Positions 24,724 through 33,898 of a DNA stretch of 64,000 nucleotides are shown here, one piece after another. Numbering within the stretch: position 1 is the first letter of the stretch; every line of letters starts with the position of its first letter. The translations under genes and the position numbers were made by a program. This DNA is from Ketobacter sp964016105 (GTDB lineage Bacteria > Pseudomonadota > Gammaproteobacteria > Pseudomonadales > Ketobacteraceae), in NCBI GenBank assembly GCA_964016105.1, contig CAXHEX010000011.1, forward strand, positions 130,043-194,042, read 5' to 3'. The notes beneath the pieces are model-generated. The model ran no database searches. It had not been told where the DNA came from and saw only the letters and a program-made list of their open reading frames with translations.

Positions 24724-25677
24724 TCAGTCTAGTTTATTCCTCAATGGCGGAACCCCAAAAACCCGTTTATAGGCTCGGGAGAATGCTGCTTCCGATTTAT
24801 AACCAAGCTCTTCTGCCAACTCCACCAAAGAGATGGGCGATTGCATAATTTTGACCCTGGCTAAATTCATACGCCATTCCGTTAAATACTGTTTTACTGA
24901 AGTGCCAATCACTTGCGTAAATCGAGCAGAAAAACCGGAGCGAGACATACCCGCCTGCTGCGCTAACTGATCCACGGTCCAGGCTTCTTCGGGGTGGGCG
25001 TGAATCACTGCCAACGCCTTTCCTATCTTGGGATCTTTTAACGCCCCCAGCCATCCGCTGCTGGCATCTGGAGATGTTTCAATCCAATGTCGAATGGCTT
25101 GAATCACAATAATATCCGCCAGATTGGCTACCACGGTTTCACCACCCACCTTCAGGGCCGTTGCTTCTTCGGTCATCAACTGAATAAGTGCATTTAGCTG
25201 GCCGGGCAGTTGCCCATCACGGCTCTTCATATGAATCAATGGCGGCAGCAAGGAAATCAGCTTTTTACCCGCCACATGATCAAAACTAAGCACGCCGCAA
25301 GTGAGCTGTGTTCTGTCTCCGCCACCGCCATAGCGCATATATTCGAATCGCTCAGACAGTTTGGTGATGGGTATATCAAAGAAAGGTTCACAGGCCAGGG
25401 TCTCGCTGGACGATATGTAATGGCCTTCTCCCCGGGGCATTAACGCCAACTCCCCTGGCCTTAGAAACACCGCTGGGTGATTGGGAAAACGCAGCCAACA
25501 GCCACCCTGGGTCACAATATGAAACATCATTCTGCCTTCCATGGGAGGCATATCCACCCCCCAGGGGGCGGTTAAATCCGACTGCGCATACATTAGCCCA
25601 TCCAGCCGCAGAGCATAGAGGGTTTCTCCAAGGGTGTCCGTGGATACTGGAATGCTGCGTTGCTGCCCTGTTTCCAT
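24724..25677 (-). CDS. AraC-family transcriptional regulator (cupin/AraC_N type)
   Basis: 317 aa from the ATG at 25677, which has GGGAGG upstream; the upstream-extended frame is unlikely. The N-terminal cupin-like sensor domain (AraC_binding_2/'cupin_6' type) has GRMMFHIVTQGGCWLRF, FLRPGELALMPRGEGH. The C-terminal double helix-turn-helix reads TVDQLAQQAGMSRSGFSARF and LAEELGYKSEAAFSRAYKR. It is divergent from a NmrA-type oxidoreductase and DUF1772 pair, whose expression it probably controls; this arrangement is common for this regulator type. Confidence 0.9.
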   Translation of the reverse strand: METGQQRSIPVSTDTLGETLYALRLDGLMYAQSDLTAPWGVDMPPMEGRMMFHIVTQGGCWLRFPNHPAVFLRPGELALMPRGEGHYISSSETLACEPFFDIPITKLSERFEYMRYGGGGDRTQLTCGVLSFDHVAGKKLISLLPPLIHMKSRDGQLPGQLNALIQLMTEEATALKVGGETVVANLADIIVIQAIRHWIETSPDASSGWLGALKDPKIGKALAVIHAHPEEAWTVDQLAQQAGMSRSGFSARFTQVIGTSVKQYLTEWRMNLARVKIMQSPISLVELAEELGYKSEAAFSRAYKRVFGVPPLRNKLD

Positions 25678-25798
25678 GGTGACCTCCCACTTTAGACAAA
25701 CTGCAAACAACAATAGATACAGGAGCATTAAACAACATTGGCCCCGCCCTTACACTGGTTTTCGTACACCCACCAACCCTTCACAGAGAGACTTAATC

Positions 25799-26662
25799 AT
25801 GAAAACACAAAAAATAGCCGTTTTTGGTGCCACCGGTAAAACAGGCGCACGAGTCATCACCCAGTTACAACAACTGGGATATTCACCGCTGGCCCGCTCA
25901 CGCCAGAGCGAAATCACCTTCGACTGGCAGGATAGAACAACCTGGTCAGCAGCCCTGGAAGGTATGGATTCCGCCTATGTTACCTATTACCCAGACTTGG
26001 CGGTGCCCCAAGCCAAGGACGATATGGAAGTCTTTGTAGCCATGGCTAAAGCCCAGGGCATAAAACATTTGGTTCTGCTTTCCGGCCGTGGAGAAGATGG
26101 CGCAAAACAAGCGGAGGACGTGGTAAGAAACAGCGGCATGGAATGGAACATCGTCAGAGCCAGCTGGTTTATGCAAAACTTTAGTGAAAGCTTTATGGCG
26201 GACGGCTTGCGAGACGGCCATTTGGTTTTACCTCAACACAACGCCATTGAACCCTTTATTGATGTGGAAGACATTGCTGAAGTTGCCGTGGCCGCATTAA
26301 CTCGCCCTGATTTGCGCAACCAGTTACTGGAGATAACGGGCCCTGCCCTCCTATCTTTTACCGATTGCGTGGAAACAATCAGCCAGGCAGCGGAACGGCA
26401 TATTGGTTTTCAAACCGTTCCCACCCATGCCTATATTTCAGCAGCCAAAGCCGAAGGGCTAACTGAAGATATGGCCTGGCTTATTCAGGAACTGTTCGAC
26501 AACGTGCTGGATGGTCGCAACCAGTGGACGACAGACACAGTGGAAAAAGTGCTGGGACGCCCCGCTAAAAGCTTCCAACAGTATGTTGAAGACACCGCAC
26601 CATCCGGCGCGTGGAAATCCAATAATTCCAATATTAACCCACTATCTGCAGAGGCCAACTAA
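25799..26662 (+). CDS. NmrA-like NAD(P)-binding oxidoreductase
   Basis: 287 aa from ATG 25799; the open frame extends upstream but starts inside the divergent regulator's promoter. KIAVFGATGKTGARVITQL is the GxxGxxG dinucleotide-binding loop of atypical short-chain dehydrogenases. VLLSGRGEDGAKQAEDVVRNSGMEWNIVRASWFMQNFSE and YPDLAVPQAKDDMEVF fit the NmrA/QOR2/YtfG group, which lacks the usual catalytic Tyr. Its stop overlaps the next start (TAATG). Substrate is unknown; stress sensing or quinone reduction are possibilities. Confidence 0.87.
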   Translation: MKTQKIAVFGATGKTGARVITQLQQLGYSPLARSRQSEITFDWQDRTTWSAALEGMDSAYVTYYPDLAVPQAKDDMEVFVAMAKAQGIKHLVLLSGRGEDGAKQAEDVVRNSGMEWNIVRASWFMQNFSESFMADGLRDGHLVLPQHNAIEPFIDVEDIAEVAVAALTRPDLRNQLLEITGPALLSFTDCVETISQAAERHIGFQTVPTHAYISAAKAEGLTEDMAWLIQELFDNVLDGRNQWTTDTVEKVLGRPAKSFQQYVEDTAPSGAWKSNNSNINPLSAEAN

Positions 26663-27117
26663 TGACTATTTTACTGATCGTATTTACCGGATTAATGGCA
26701 GGTATTTATTTTTCATTTTCTGTCTTTATTATGAAATCCTTTCACGCTTTGCCCCCGCTGCAGGGGGCGCAAGCCATGAATAAAATTAATGACGTGATTG
26801 TAAACACTGGATTCTTGCCCCTCTTTTTTGGCTCTACTCTGTGGTATGCCGGGCTCATAGTTTGGGCGTTTACCGATTGGCGCGGACCGTCTTCATGGCT
26901 GGTGATTACTGCTGCCTTAATTTACATCCTCGGCATGTTTGCCGTGACCGCTTTTGGCAATGTGCCGCTCAACAATCGTTTAAAAGAAAGCGCTGAGAAT
27001 GAGGATTCACTAAAGCACTATTGGCAGGAATACCAACAACGCTGGACCCGGCTCAATCATGTAAGAACCATTAGCTGTATGGCTGCCTGTGCTATATTGA
27101 CTCTATCATTTAGTTAA
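26662..27117 (+). CDS. DUF1772 (anthrone oxygenase-like) membrane protein
   Basis: 151 aa with four transmembrane helices. The family pattern is clear: GIYFSFSVFIMKSF in helix 1, TAFGNVPLNNRLK, then WQEYQQRWTRLNHVRTISC. DUF1772 includes fungal anthrone oxygenases, but bacterial members have no established role. The start overlaps the stop of the NmrA-type gene. The pairing of NmrA-type reductase, DUF1772 and a divergent AraC regulator recurs in many bacteria. Confidence 0.88.
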   Translation: MTILLIVFTGLMAGIYFSFSVFIMKSFHALPPLQGAQAMNKINDVIVNTGFLPLFFGSTLWYAGLIVWAFTDWRGPSSWLVITAALIYILGMFAVTAFGNVPLNNRLKESAENEDSLKHYWQEYQQRWTRLNHVRTISCMAACAILTLSFS

Positions 27118-27146
27118 TACTCTATTTCATTCAAAGCAAGGGATCC

Positions 27147-27644
27147 ATGCCAATGCCTTTCACACCTGTCCATATGGGACCGGGCATCTTAATCAAAGCG
27201 CTGCTTCAAGGTAGCTTTAGTTTAATGGTGTTCGGTTGGACCCAGATAGTTATGGACATTCAACCCTTGATTGTTTTAATCAGCGGTGAGGGACACCTCC
27301 ATGGTTTTACCCATACCTATGTGGGCTCAACAGCAATTGCCATCATTGCAGCCCTGTCAGGAAAGTATCTATCCGAGATTGGTTTAAGAATTTTAAAAAT
27401 CGGGGACCACACCGCAGTTAATATAAGCTGGCTTGTGGCTTTTGTAAGTGCCTTTATAGGAAGCTATAGCCATGTCTTGCTGGATAGCATTATGCACATG
27501 GATGTTCAGCCTTTTTACCCATTTAATTTGAACAACCCTTTTTTGGCATTTATCTCCGTTGAAGCGCTACACAAAGTGTGCTTGTACTTGGGCCTGATTG
27601 GCGCAGCGCTGTTTTATGGGATTCAGTGGCGGGCAAAAAAATAA
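27147..27644 (+). CDS. Membrane-bound metal-dependent hydrolase-like protein
   Basis: 165 aa with about four transmembrane helices. Histidine motifs FTPVHMGPG near the N-terminus, HLHGFTHTYVGS and SHVLLDSIMHMDVQPFYPF resemble the DUF457/DUF4184 YdjM group of membrane-bound metal-dependent hydrolases. The histidines and aspartates would bind a metal. The start is ATG 27147 or 27153; AAGGG precedes both. It may be part of the preceding operon (29-base gap). No substrate is known. Confidence 0.7.
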   Translation: MPMPFTPVHMGPGILIKALLQGSFSLMVFGWTQIVMDIQPLIVLISGEGHLHGFTHTYVGSTAIAIIAALSGKYLSEIGLRILKIGDHTAVNISWLVAFVSAFIGSYSHVLLDSIMHMDVQPFYPFNLNNPFLAFISVEALHKVCLYLGLIGAALFYGIQWRAKK

Positions 27645-27656
27645 ACGAGGCAAGCT

Positions 27657-27686
27657 GCAGCGCCAGCTTTTTTGAGCTGACGCTGC
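27657..27686. terminator. Hairpin between convergent genes
   Basis: GCAGCGCCAGC (27657-27667) pairs with GCTGACGCTGC (27676-27686) with one mismatch; six Ts lie in the loop rather than after the stem, so it is a weak terminator candidate. Confidence 0.35.
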
Positions 27687-27728
27687 CTGGTGGGATACAA
27701 AAGATTCAACTGGACGATTAGATCGAAT

Positions 27729-28445
27729 TTACCCGCACTTAGAATCGCCACAGTTTAAGCAGGTCATGCAGCCATCCATATAGATGACCGCTTTGGTACT
27801 GCATTTGCCACACAAGCTCGCGCCCTCGGGAAAGTCATTGGCTTCTGTTTCCTGCGACGCTTCAGGCTTTTTTGCAGCGCTGATCTCCTGCTTTTTCTTT
27901 TCGATAAAGGCTTTTTGGTGCTCATCCAGGTCTGACTTAATCAAACCGATCATGCACATGTGGTTCTCAATGGCTTCACCGATCTCCGCCACCAGGGATG
28001 GCATGAACTTACCACCCTTTTTGAAGTAACCGCCTTTGGGATCGAACACCGCTTTTAGCTCTTCCGCCAGGAAGGTGCAATCACCCCCTTTACGGAATAC
28101 CGCAGAGATAACTCGCGTTAACGCCAGCACCCACTGGAAGTTCTCCATGTTTTTGGAGTTGATAAAGATTTCGAACGGGCGGCGCTGTTCGTGCTCGGTG
28201 CCTTCGTTCAAAATAATATCGTTAATGGTGATATAGAGCGCATGATCCGACAGAGGCGTCTTTATCTTGTAAGTGGAACCCAACAACATTTCCGGGCGCT
28301 CAACACTTTCGTGCATTTGCACCACGTTGTTTTCGGGTTTATCCGCTTCTACTTTTTCTGACTCGGGTTTTACAACCTCGTAGCCAACAATTTTTGATTT
28401 GATTTCTTTTGCCATGGTTTTTTTACCTGATTCTTCGTCATCCAT
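27729..28445 (-). CDS. nrdJb: Ribonucleotide reductase class II, NrdJb chain (C-terminal part)
   Basis: 238 aa. Contains the TSCPD-type domain of adenosylcobalamin-dependent reductases (GSTYKIKTPLSDHALYITIND ... EIFINSKNMENFQWVLALTRVISAVFRKGGD) and ends with the zinc-binding CGKCSTKAVIYMDGCMTCLNCG that holds the C-terminal redox cysteines. In Pseudomonas the class II enzyme is split into NrdJa and NrdJb; the same split is seen here, with the nrdJb ATG overlapping the nrdJa stop by one base. A start at the internal MAKEIK (codon 11) is possible. Confidence 0.92.
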   Translation of the reverse strand: MDDEESGKKTMAKEIKSKIVGYEVVKPESEKVEADKPENNVVQMHESVERPEMLLGSTYKIKTPLSDHALYITINDIILNEGTEHEQRRPFEIFINSKNMENFQWVLALTRVISAVFRKGGDCTFLAEELKAVFDPKGGYFKKGGKFMPSLVAEIGEAIENHMCMIGLIKSDLDEHQKAFIEKKKQEISAAKKPEASQETEANDFPEGASLCGKCSTKAVIYMDGCMTCLNCGDSKCG

Positions 28446-30601
28446 TAGAGTTTGCCGTAGTAGCCTTCCTTGAGAGCGTCGTATAGGTTAGCGGCGCTGT
28501 GCACCTCACCATCGTACATCACTTCTTCGTTACCTTTGGCTTCAATAACGCTACCGTCTTCTAAGGTGAACTTATAAATAGTGGCTTCAATATCCTTCTC
28601 TTTAACCAATACGCCCTGGAAGGCTTCCGGGTTGAAGCGGAAGGTGGTACAGCCTTTCAAACCCTTACGGAACGCGTACAGATAAATATCCTTAAACTTA
28701 TCGTATTCAATGTCCGTAGGTACGTTAATGGTTTTGGATATGGAAGAGTCTACCCATTTCTGTGCTGCTGCTTGAATATCCACGTGCTGCTCTGGCGTCA
28801 CATCGTCTGTGGCGGTGAAGTATTCCGGCAGCTGCTGGGACGCGTCTTCGCTAAAGGGCATGGCATCTTCGTTCACCAGTTCCCGATAGGCTAACAGCTC
28901 GTAGGAGTAAACATCCACTTTTTCCTTGGATTTACGCCCTTCACGAATGATGTTACGGGAATAATGGTGAGCAAAGCTGGGCTCGATACCATTACTGGCG
29001 TTATTGGCGATGGATAAGGAAATGGTGCCAGTGGGAGCAATGGAAGAGTGGTGAGTAAAACGGCTGCCCACTTTGGCAAGTTGGTCCACCAGCTCGGCAT
29101 CTGCTTCGGCAATGCGGTTCATATACTGGCTATACTTGGCGTGCAGTACCTTACCCTTGATCTTGTCGCCCACCTTGTAGCCGTCTTTCTTCATTTGTGG
29201 ACGCTTACGCAACATGGCACCGTCCACTTTGAACACCTCTTCCATAATGGGTGCGGGGCCTTTTTCCTGAGCCAGTTCCAAACCGGTTTTCCAGCCAGTT
29301 ATGGCCAACTCTTTGGCCACTTCTTCAGTGAACTCCACGGAGTTGGTGCTGCCGTATTTCATGCGCAACATGGTTAATGTGGAACCCAAGCCCAAAAAGC
29401 CCATGCCATGACGACGCTTGTGGGTGATTTCATGGCGCTGCTTTTCCAGAGGCAAACCATTGATCTCCACCACGTTGTCCAGCATACGAGTAAAGATGGC
29501 AACCACTTTGCGATAATCTTCCCAGTCAAAGTAGGCTTCTTCAGTGAAGGGGTTACGAACAAAACGGGTCAAGTTAATGGAGCCCAGCAGACAGCTGCCG
29601 TATTCCGGTAAAGGCTGCTCACCACAGGGGTTGGTGGCACGGATGTTTTCGCAATACCAGTTGTTGTTCATCTCGTTCACTTTGTCGATCAGGATAAAGC
29701 CTGGCTCAGCAAAGTCGTAGGTGGATGACATGATGGCATGCCAGATCTTTTTGGCCTTTTCAAAGCCGTAGATCTTACAGGCAACCAAGCCCTTATCATT
29801 GCTGATATAGCCATCGTTGGCGGGCCACTCGCGCCACACCACAATGGATGGATCATTCAAGTCCAGCTTGTCCGCTTCAGGGCTGTTTTGCTTGATGGGG
29901 AACACCAAAGCCCACTCTTCGTCTTTTACTACCGCTTCAATAAACTGCTCGCTGATCAGCAGAGACAGGTTGAATTGACGTAGTCGGCCGTCTTCCCTCT
30001 TAGCTTTGATGAATTCCAATACGTCCGGGTGGGACACATCGAAGGTGGCCATTTGCGCACCGCGACGGCCACCGGCAGACGATACGGTAAAACAGGTACG
30101 GTCAAAGATATCCATAAAGGATAACGGGCCTGAGGTTTTGGCACCGGCTCCGGATACGTAGGCACCCCGGGGTCTTAGTGTGGAAAACTCATACCCGATA
30201 CCACAGCCGGCCTTTAGAGTAAGACCCGCTTCGTAGTTCTTCTCCAAAATGGCTGCCATGGTGTCATTAACCGTACCGGACACGGTGCAGTTGATGGTAG
30301 AGGTATCTGCTTTATAAGCTTGGGCGCCGGCATTGGACAAAATACGGCCAGCGGGAATGGCGCCGTGCCTTAAAGCCCACAAAAATTGCAGGTACCAATG
30401 GTCACGCTTGGCATCGTCGGCTTCTACATCGGCCAAAGCGCGGGCGACTCGTTGAAAGGTATGATCGATGGATGCATCTACGGGGTTTTCTTCGCTGTCT
30501 TGAAGACAGTATTTTTGGCTCCAGATATCCAGTGAAGCCTCTTGTAGAGGAATTTCCCTTTCCGCTTGCTTTTCTACTGGTTGATAAGATACAGCGCTCA
30601 T
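28445..30601 (-). CDS. nrdJa: Ribonucleotide reductase class II, NrdJa catalytic chain
   Basis: 718 aa from ATG 30601 (AAGGTGG upstream); a longer frame to 30772 overlaps the NrdR-like boxes and is rejected. It reduces ribonucleotides using adenosylcobalamin, with or without oxygen. AGAQAYKADTSTINCTVSGTV holds the first redox cysteine, ATNPCGEQPLPEYGSCLLGSINL the active-site C-x-E triad, and SIAPTGTISLSIANNASNGIEPSF the conserved loop. LKGCTTFRFNPEAF is near the end. The C-terminal TSCPD/zinc part is encoded by the overlapping nrdJb. Confidence 0.94.
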   Translation of the reverse strand: MSAVSYQPVEKQAEREIPLQEASLDIWSQKYCLQDSEENPVDASIDHTFQRVARALADVEADDAKRDHWYLQFLWALRHGAIPAGRILSNAGAQAYKADTSTINCTVSGTVNDTMAAILEKNYEAGLTLKAGCGIGYEFSTLRPRGAYVSGAGAKTSGPLSFMDIFDRTCFTVSSAGGRRGAQMATFDVSHPDVLEFIKAKREDGRLRQFNLSLLISEQFIEAVVKDEEWALVFPIKQNSPEADKLDLNDPSIVVWREWPANDGYISNDKGLVACKIYGFEKAKKIWHAIMSSTYDFAEPGFILIDKVNEMNNNWYCENIRATNPCGEQPLPEYGSCLLGSINLTRFVRNPFTEEAYFDWEDYRKVVAIFTRMLDNVVEINGLPLEKQRHEITHKRRHGMGFLGLGSTLTMLRMKYGSTNSVEFTEEVAKELAITGWKTGLELAQEKGPAPIMEEVFKVDGAMLRKRPQMKKDGYKVGDKIKGKVLHAKYSQYMNRIAEADAELVDQLAKVGSRFTHHSSIAPTGTISLSIANNASNGIEPSFAHHYSRNIIREGRKSKEKVDVYSYELLAYRELVNEDAMPFSEDASQQLPEYFTATDDVTPEQHVDIQAAAQKWVDSSISKTINVPTDIEYDKFKDIYLYAFRKGLKGCTTFRFNPEAFQGVLVKEKDIEATIYKFTLEDGSVIEAKGNEEVMYDGEVHSAANLYDALKEGYYGKL

Positions 30602-30736
30602 TGCCACCTTCTTATGGTTTAACGAATTGCGATTAACACGGGGAAAACCGTGTACCTGAGAGTAATAAAGAGTGAGTGATGCGACGTTACCGACCCCATT
30701 TTCACCAAGATTTACATCTTGACAACAATACGGCAA

Positions 30737-30784
30737 CCACGCTATGTCCGCCTTAAAAGTACTACCAACCACTATATGTTGTGG
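30737..30784 (-). promoter_or_regulatory. Two NrdR-like boxes upstream of nrdJa
   Basis: CCACTATATGTTGTGG (30769-30784) is a close match to the NrdR box acaCwAtATaTwGtgt. A poorer copy CCACGCTATGTCCGCC begins at 30737, exactly 32 bases away, about three helical turns as is usual for paired NrdR sites. Confidence 0.6.
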
Positions 30785-31090
30785 TTTCGAAATTCATTCT
30801 AGTCAGATGTGTCAGTTTCACAAGGAGAAATTTTAAGTTTTTTTACGTTTTGTAAACGGTCTTAATTTAGTCATAAGGCGGCCCCTTTTAATGACGGGGC
30901 GCAGCAAGTTAGTGCTTCCTAATCAGGTTAAAAGTCAGGCAGATATTTTTTTGCTTGTCTCAATTTTTCCTAATCGTTGGATAAGACTAAGGGAGGATTG
31001 CGATTTGCTAACCACGGGAGTACCGTTGAGCAATTCGCTTCCAGCAAACACAATTCCAATTAGAAAGACAAATACGAACCAAAAATACGC

Positions 31091-31115
31091 AACAATAATT
31101 CGAAATAAATAGGAG
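31091..31115 (+). promoter_or_regulatory. Candidate Hfq/Crc target motif and ribosome binding site of acs
   Basis: AACAATAA (31091-31098) fits AAnAAnAA and lies 12 bases before AGGAG (31111-31115), which precedes the acs ATG by 10 bases. Acetate use is a known catabolite-repressed function in Pseudomonas. The gap 30785-31090 between nrdJ and acs shows no gene. Confidence 0.45.
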
Positions 31116-31125
31116 CCCGCCTTTT

Positions 31126-33063
31126 ATGTTTGACATTAAGAATCATCAAACAAAACCTGAGTACGCCGAAGGCGCGAACATGAACTGGGAACAGTATGAA
31201 GCCTGGTACAAAGAATCCCTTGAAAGCCCTGACACGTTTTGGGCTGCCCGTGCCAAAGAGTTTTTAAGCTGGTCTCAGCCATGGACAAGCGTCAACGAGT
31301 ATGACTTTAAAAAAGGCGAAGCCACCTGGTTTAAAGATGCCAAACTCAATGTGAGCTACAACTGCATTGATCGCCACCTGGAAACCCGCGGTGACCAAGT
31401 GGCCATCATCTGGGAAGGGGACGACCCCAGCGAAGATGAAAGCATCACTTACAAACAACTGCATGAAAAAGTCTGCCGACTCGCCAATGCCCTTAAGCAG
31501 CGCGGCGTAAAAACCGGGGATCGGGTGTGCATTTATATGCCCATGATTCCCGAAGCCGCCTACGCCATGTTGGCCTGCGCTCGAATTGGTGCCATTCATT
31601 CCATCGTATTTGGTGGCTTTTCACCAGAATCCCTTAAAGATCGTATTCTGGATTGTGATTGCCAAACCGTCATTACTGCCGATGAAGGCTTGCGGGGTGG
31701 CAAGCATGTACCTCTTAAAGTGAATACGGACAAAGCCCTGGAAGAATGCCCTAACGTGCACACCTGCCTGGTGGTGAAGCGCACCGGCGCTGACATCAAC
31801 TGGAATGACGACAGAGACGTTTGGTACCACGACATCACCCAGCAGGTAAGTGCGGACTGCCCTCCTGTTGAAATGGATTCCGAAGCGCCTCTATTTATTC
31901 TGTACACCTCCGGTTCCACCGGTAAACCCAAAGGCGTACTGCACACCACCGGCGGCTATCTGTTAGGTTCCGCCATGACCCACAAATACATTCTGGATTA
32001 CCGCGAAGGCGACGTGTACTGGTGTACGGCGGATGTGGGCTGGGTCACCGGTCACTCTTATATTGTTTATGGCCCCTTGGCCAATGGCGCCACTACGCTT
32101 ATGTTCGAAGGGGTTCCCACCTACCCTGACGCCTCACGCTGCTGGCAGGTGGTAGACAAGCATAAGGTCAACACCTTTTACACAGCCCCCACGGCCTTGC
32201 GCGCTCTGATGCGTCAAGGGGACGGCCCCGTTACCCAATGTGATCGGTCTTCTTTGCGGTTACTGGGCACCGTGGGCGAGCCCATCAATCCAGAAGCCTG
32301 GGAGTGGTATCACCGGGTTGTGGGTGATGGTCGCTGCCCCATTGTGGATACCTGGTGGCAAACGGAAACCGGCTCCGTCATGATTGCGCCCGTTCCCGGC
32401 GCCATCACCTTGAAGCCGGGCTCCGCCACTTTGCCTTTCTTTGGCATTGAGCCCGCACTGGTGGATAACGACGGTAATGAATTGGAAGGTGCGGTTGAAG
32501 GCAACCTTGTGATTAAGCGCAGCTGGCCAAGCCAAATTCGCAGCGTGTATGGCGATCACCAACGCATGATCGACACCTATTTCTCCACCTACCCCGGCAC
32601 TTACTTTACCGGTGACGGAGCCCGCCGCGATGAAGATGGCTACTACTGGATAACGGGCCGGGTGGATGATGTGCTCAACGTATCAGGCCACCGTATGGGT
32701 ACCGCTGAAATTGAAAGCGCGTTGGTACTGCACGACACCGTTGCAGAAGCCGCCATTGTAGGTTATCCCCATGACATTAAGGGCCAGGGCGTTTACGCCT
32801 ACGTCACCTTAATGGAAGGAGTGGAACCCACGGAAGAACTGCGCAAAGAATTGCTGGCTTTTGTATCGAAGGAAATTGGCGCCATTGCCAAGCCCGATGT
32901 GATTCAGTGGGCTCCTGGCCTACCGAAAACCCGCTCTGGAAAAATCATGCGCCGTATACTGCGCAAGATTGCCAGCAACGAGATTGATACCCTGGGTGAT
33001 ACCAGTACTCTGGCGGACCCCAGCGTGGTGGACGATTTGATTGATACCCGGGCTAATCGTTAG
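31126..33063 (+). CDS. acs: Acetyl-CoA synthetase
   Basis: 645 aa, standard length. Acs activates acetate to acetyl-CoA through acetyl-AMP. The AMP-binding motif YTSGSTGKPKGVLHTTGG, then TWWQTETGS, YFTGDGARRDEDGYYWITGR and the C-terminal PKTRSGKIMRRILRKIA (with the regulatory acetylatable lysine) are all present. VDDVLNVSGHRMGTAEIESAL is the A8 hinge. AGGAG precedes the ATG. An Hfq/Crc-type A-rich motif lies before the ribosome binding site, which fits control by the CbrAB-CrcZ system encoded upstream in this window. Confidence 0.97.
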   Translation: MFDIKNHQTKPEYAEGANMNWEQYEAWYKESLESPDTFWAARAKEFLSWSQPWTSVNEYDFKKGEATWFKDAKLNVSYNCIDRHLETRGDQVAIIWEGDDPSEDESITYKQLHEKVCRLANALKQRGVKTGDRVCIYMPMIPEAAYAMLACARIGAIHSIVFGGFSPESLKDRILDCDCQTVITADEGLRGGKHVPLKVNTDKALEECPNVHTCLVVKRTGADINWNDDRDVWYHDITQQVSADCPPVEMDSEAPLFILYTSGSTGKPKGVLHTTGGYLLGSAMTHKYILDYREGDVYWCTADVGWVTGHSYIVYGPLANGATTLMFEGVPTYPDASRCWQVVDKHKVNTFYTAPTALRALMRQGDGPVTQCDRSSLRLLGTVGEPINPEAWEWYHRVVGDGRCPIVDTWWQTETGSVMIAPVPGAITLKPGSATLPFFGIEPALVDNDGNELEGAVEGNLVIKRSWPSQIRSVYGDHQRMIDTYFSTYPGTYFTGDGARRDEDGYYWITGRVDDVLNVSGHRMGTAEIESALVLHDTVAEAAIVGYPHDIKGQGVYAYVTLMEGVEPTEELRKELLAFVSKEIGAIAKPDVIQWAPGLPKTRSGKIMRRILRKIASNEIDTLGDTSTLADPSVVDDLIDTRANR

Positions 33064-33103
33064 GCCCATTCCACCCTTCCCACCGCAAAATCGAGGGCGC
33101 CCA

Positions 33104-33685
33104 TTAGCGTCCTCGCATATGTCGCTCTCGGTTTTGCTGCTTATGCTCTTCATTCTTTTTAAGCAATACATACATGGCACCGGCGCCGCCGTGATGGCGC
33201 TGGGCGCTGTGGAATGCCATCACCTGGGGCAGTTGAGGCAACCACTTGTTAACGTAGCTTTTCAACAACGCCGGTGGTTTGCTGCGGTCACCTTTACCGT
33301 GCAATATCATCACGGTGCGTACACCCAACCGAGTGCATTCACTGATAAATTCAAAAACTTCTTTGCGAGACTGCTCCACGGTTTTGCGGTGCAGATCCAA
33401 CACGGCATCCACAGAGTACTTACCTAAACGCAGTTTTCTGTAGACCCCTTCCTGAACCCCGCTGCGCTTGAAATCCAAAATATCGTGGGGGTCCACCATC
33501 TCCACGTACTCTGACGTAAGACTGTTTTCGTCAGTGTCCTTATCCGTAATGGCGGCCTCGCGCCTGGCCAATTGCGACTCCGAAGGTGAGGTAGGGCCAC
33601 GTTTAAGAGCCACCGTTTTCTTCTGCAGAGGCTTTACTCCCGACATTTCCTGCCGAAACAGATCTTCTTCACTTTTCTCCGCCAT
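33104..33685 (-). CDS. Smr-domain protein
   Basis: 193 aa from ATG 33685 with AGGTGATGG upstream. The N-terminal 80 residues are charged and probably flexible (SEEDLFRQEMSGVKPLQ is usual for this family). The C-terminal Smr domain has DLHRKTVEQSRKEV with the catalytic-type DLH (97-99) and ILHGKG (129-132), then HGGAGAMYVLLKK. Smr domains are endonuclease-like and MutS2-related; stand-alone bacterial members (YfcN/SmrB type) act in ribosome rescue mRNA cleavage. Position gives no further hint. Confidence 0.9.
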   Translation of the reverse strand: MAEKSEEDLFRQEMSGVKPLQKKTVALKRGPTSPSESQLARREAAITDKDTDENSLTSEYVEMVDPHDILDFKRSGVQEGVYRKLRLGKYSVDAVLDLHRKTVEQSRKEVFEFISECTRLGVRTVMILHGKGDRSKPPALLKSYVNKWLPQLPQVMAFHSAQRHHGGAGAMYVLLKKNEEHKQQNRERHMRGR

Positions 33686-33898
33686 GACCATCACCTGGAA
33701 AACCAAAACGTTTTAACTTATCGAATCCTAAGACAACAAACCAGTCGATTAATTTTACACATTGTGACCCTTAAATCGACAGCCAACTCTTAACCCCATG
33801 AATAATAGAAAGAAAATATAGTGGCCCAATTCCTGCTTTTGTATAAATTAACTGTTATATTCGCCCCCGAAAATGACCTAATCGGAGTTTGAACACTA

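Noticed and set aside
30602..30772. 57-residue N-terminal extension of NrdJa
   Set aside because: It would overlap the NrdR-like boxes, and an internal ATG with a good ribosome binding site fits the family N-terminus.
30891..31112. 73-aa plus-strand frame before acs
   Set aside because: No family similarity, poor codon pattern and position in the acs leader make it an unlikely gene.
33064..33103. GAGGGCGC/GCGTCCTC hairpin between acs and the Smr gene
   Set aside because: Contains mismatches and has no T-tract; too weak to call as a terminator.
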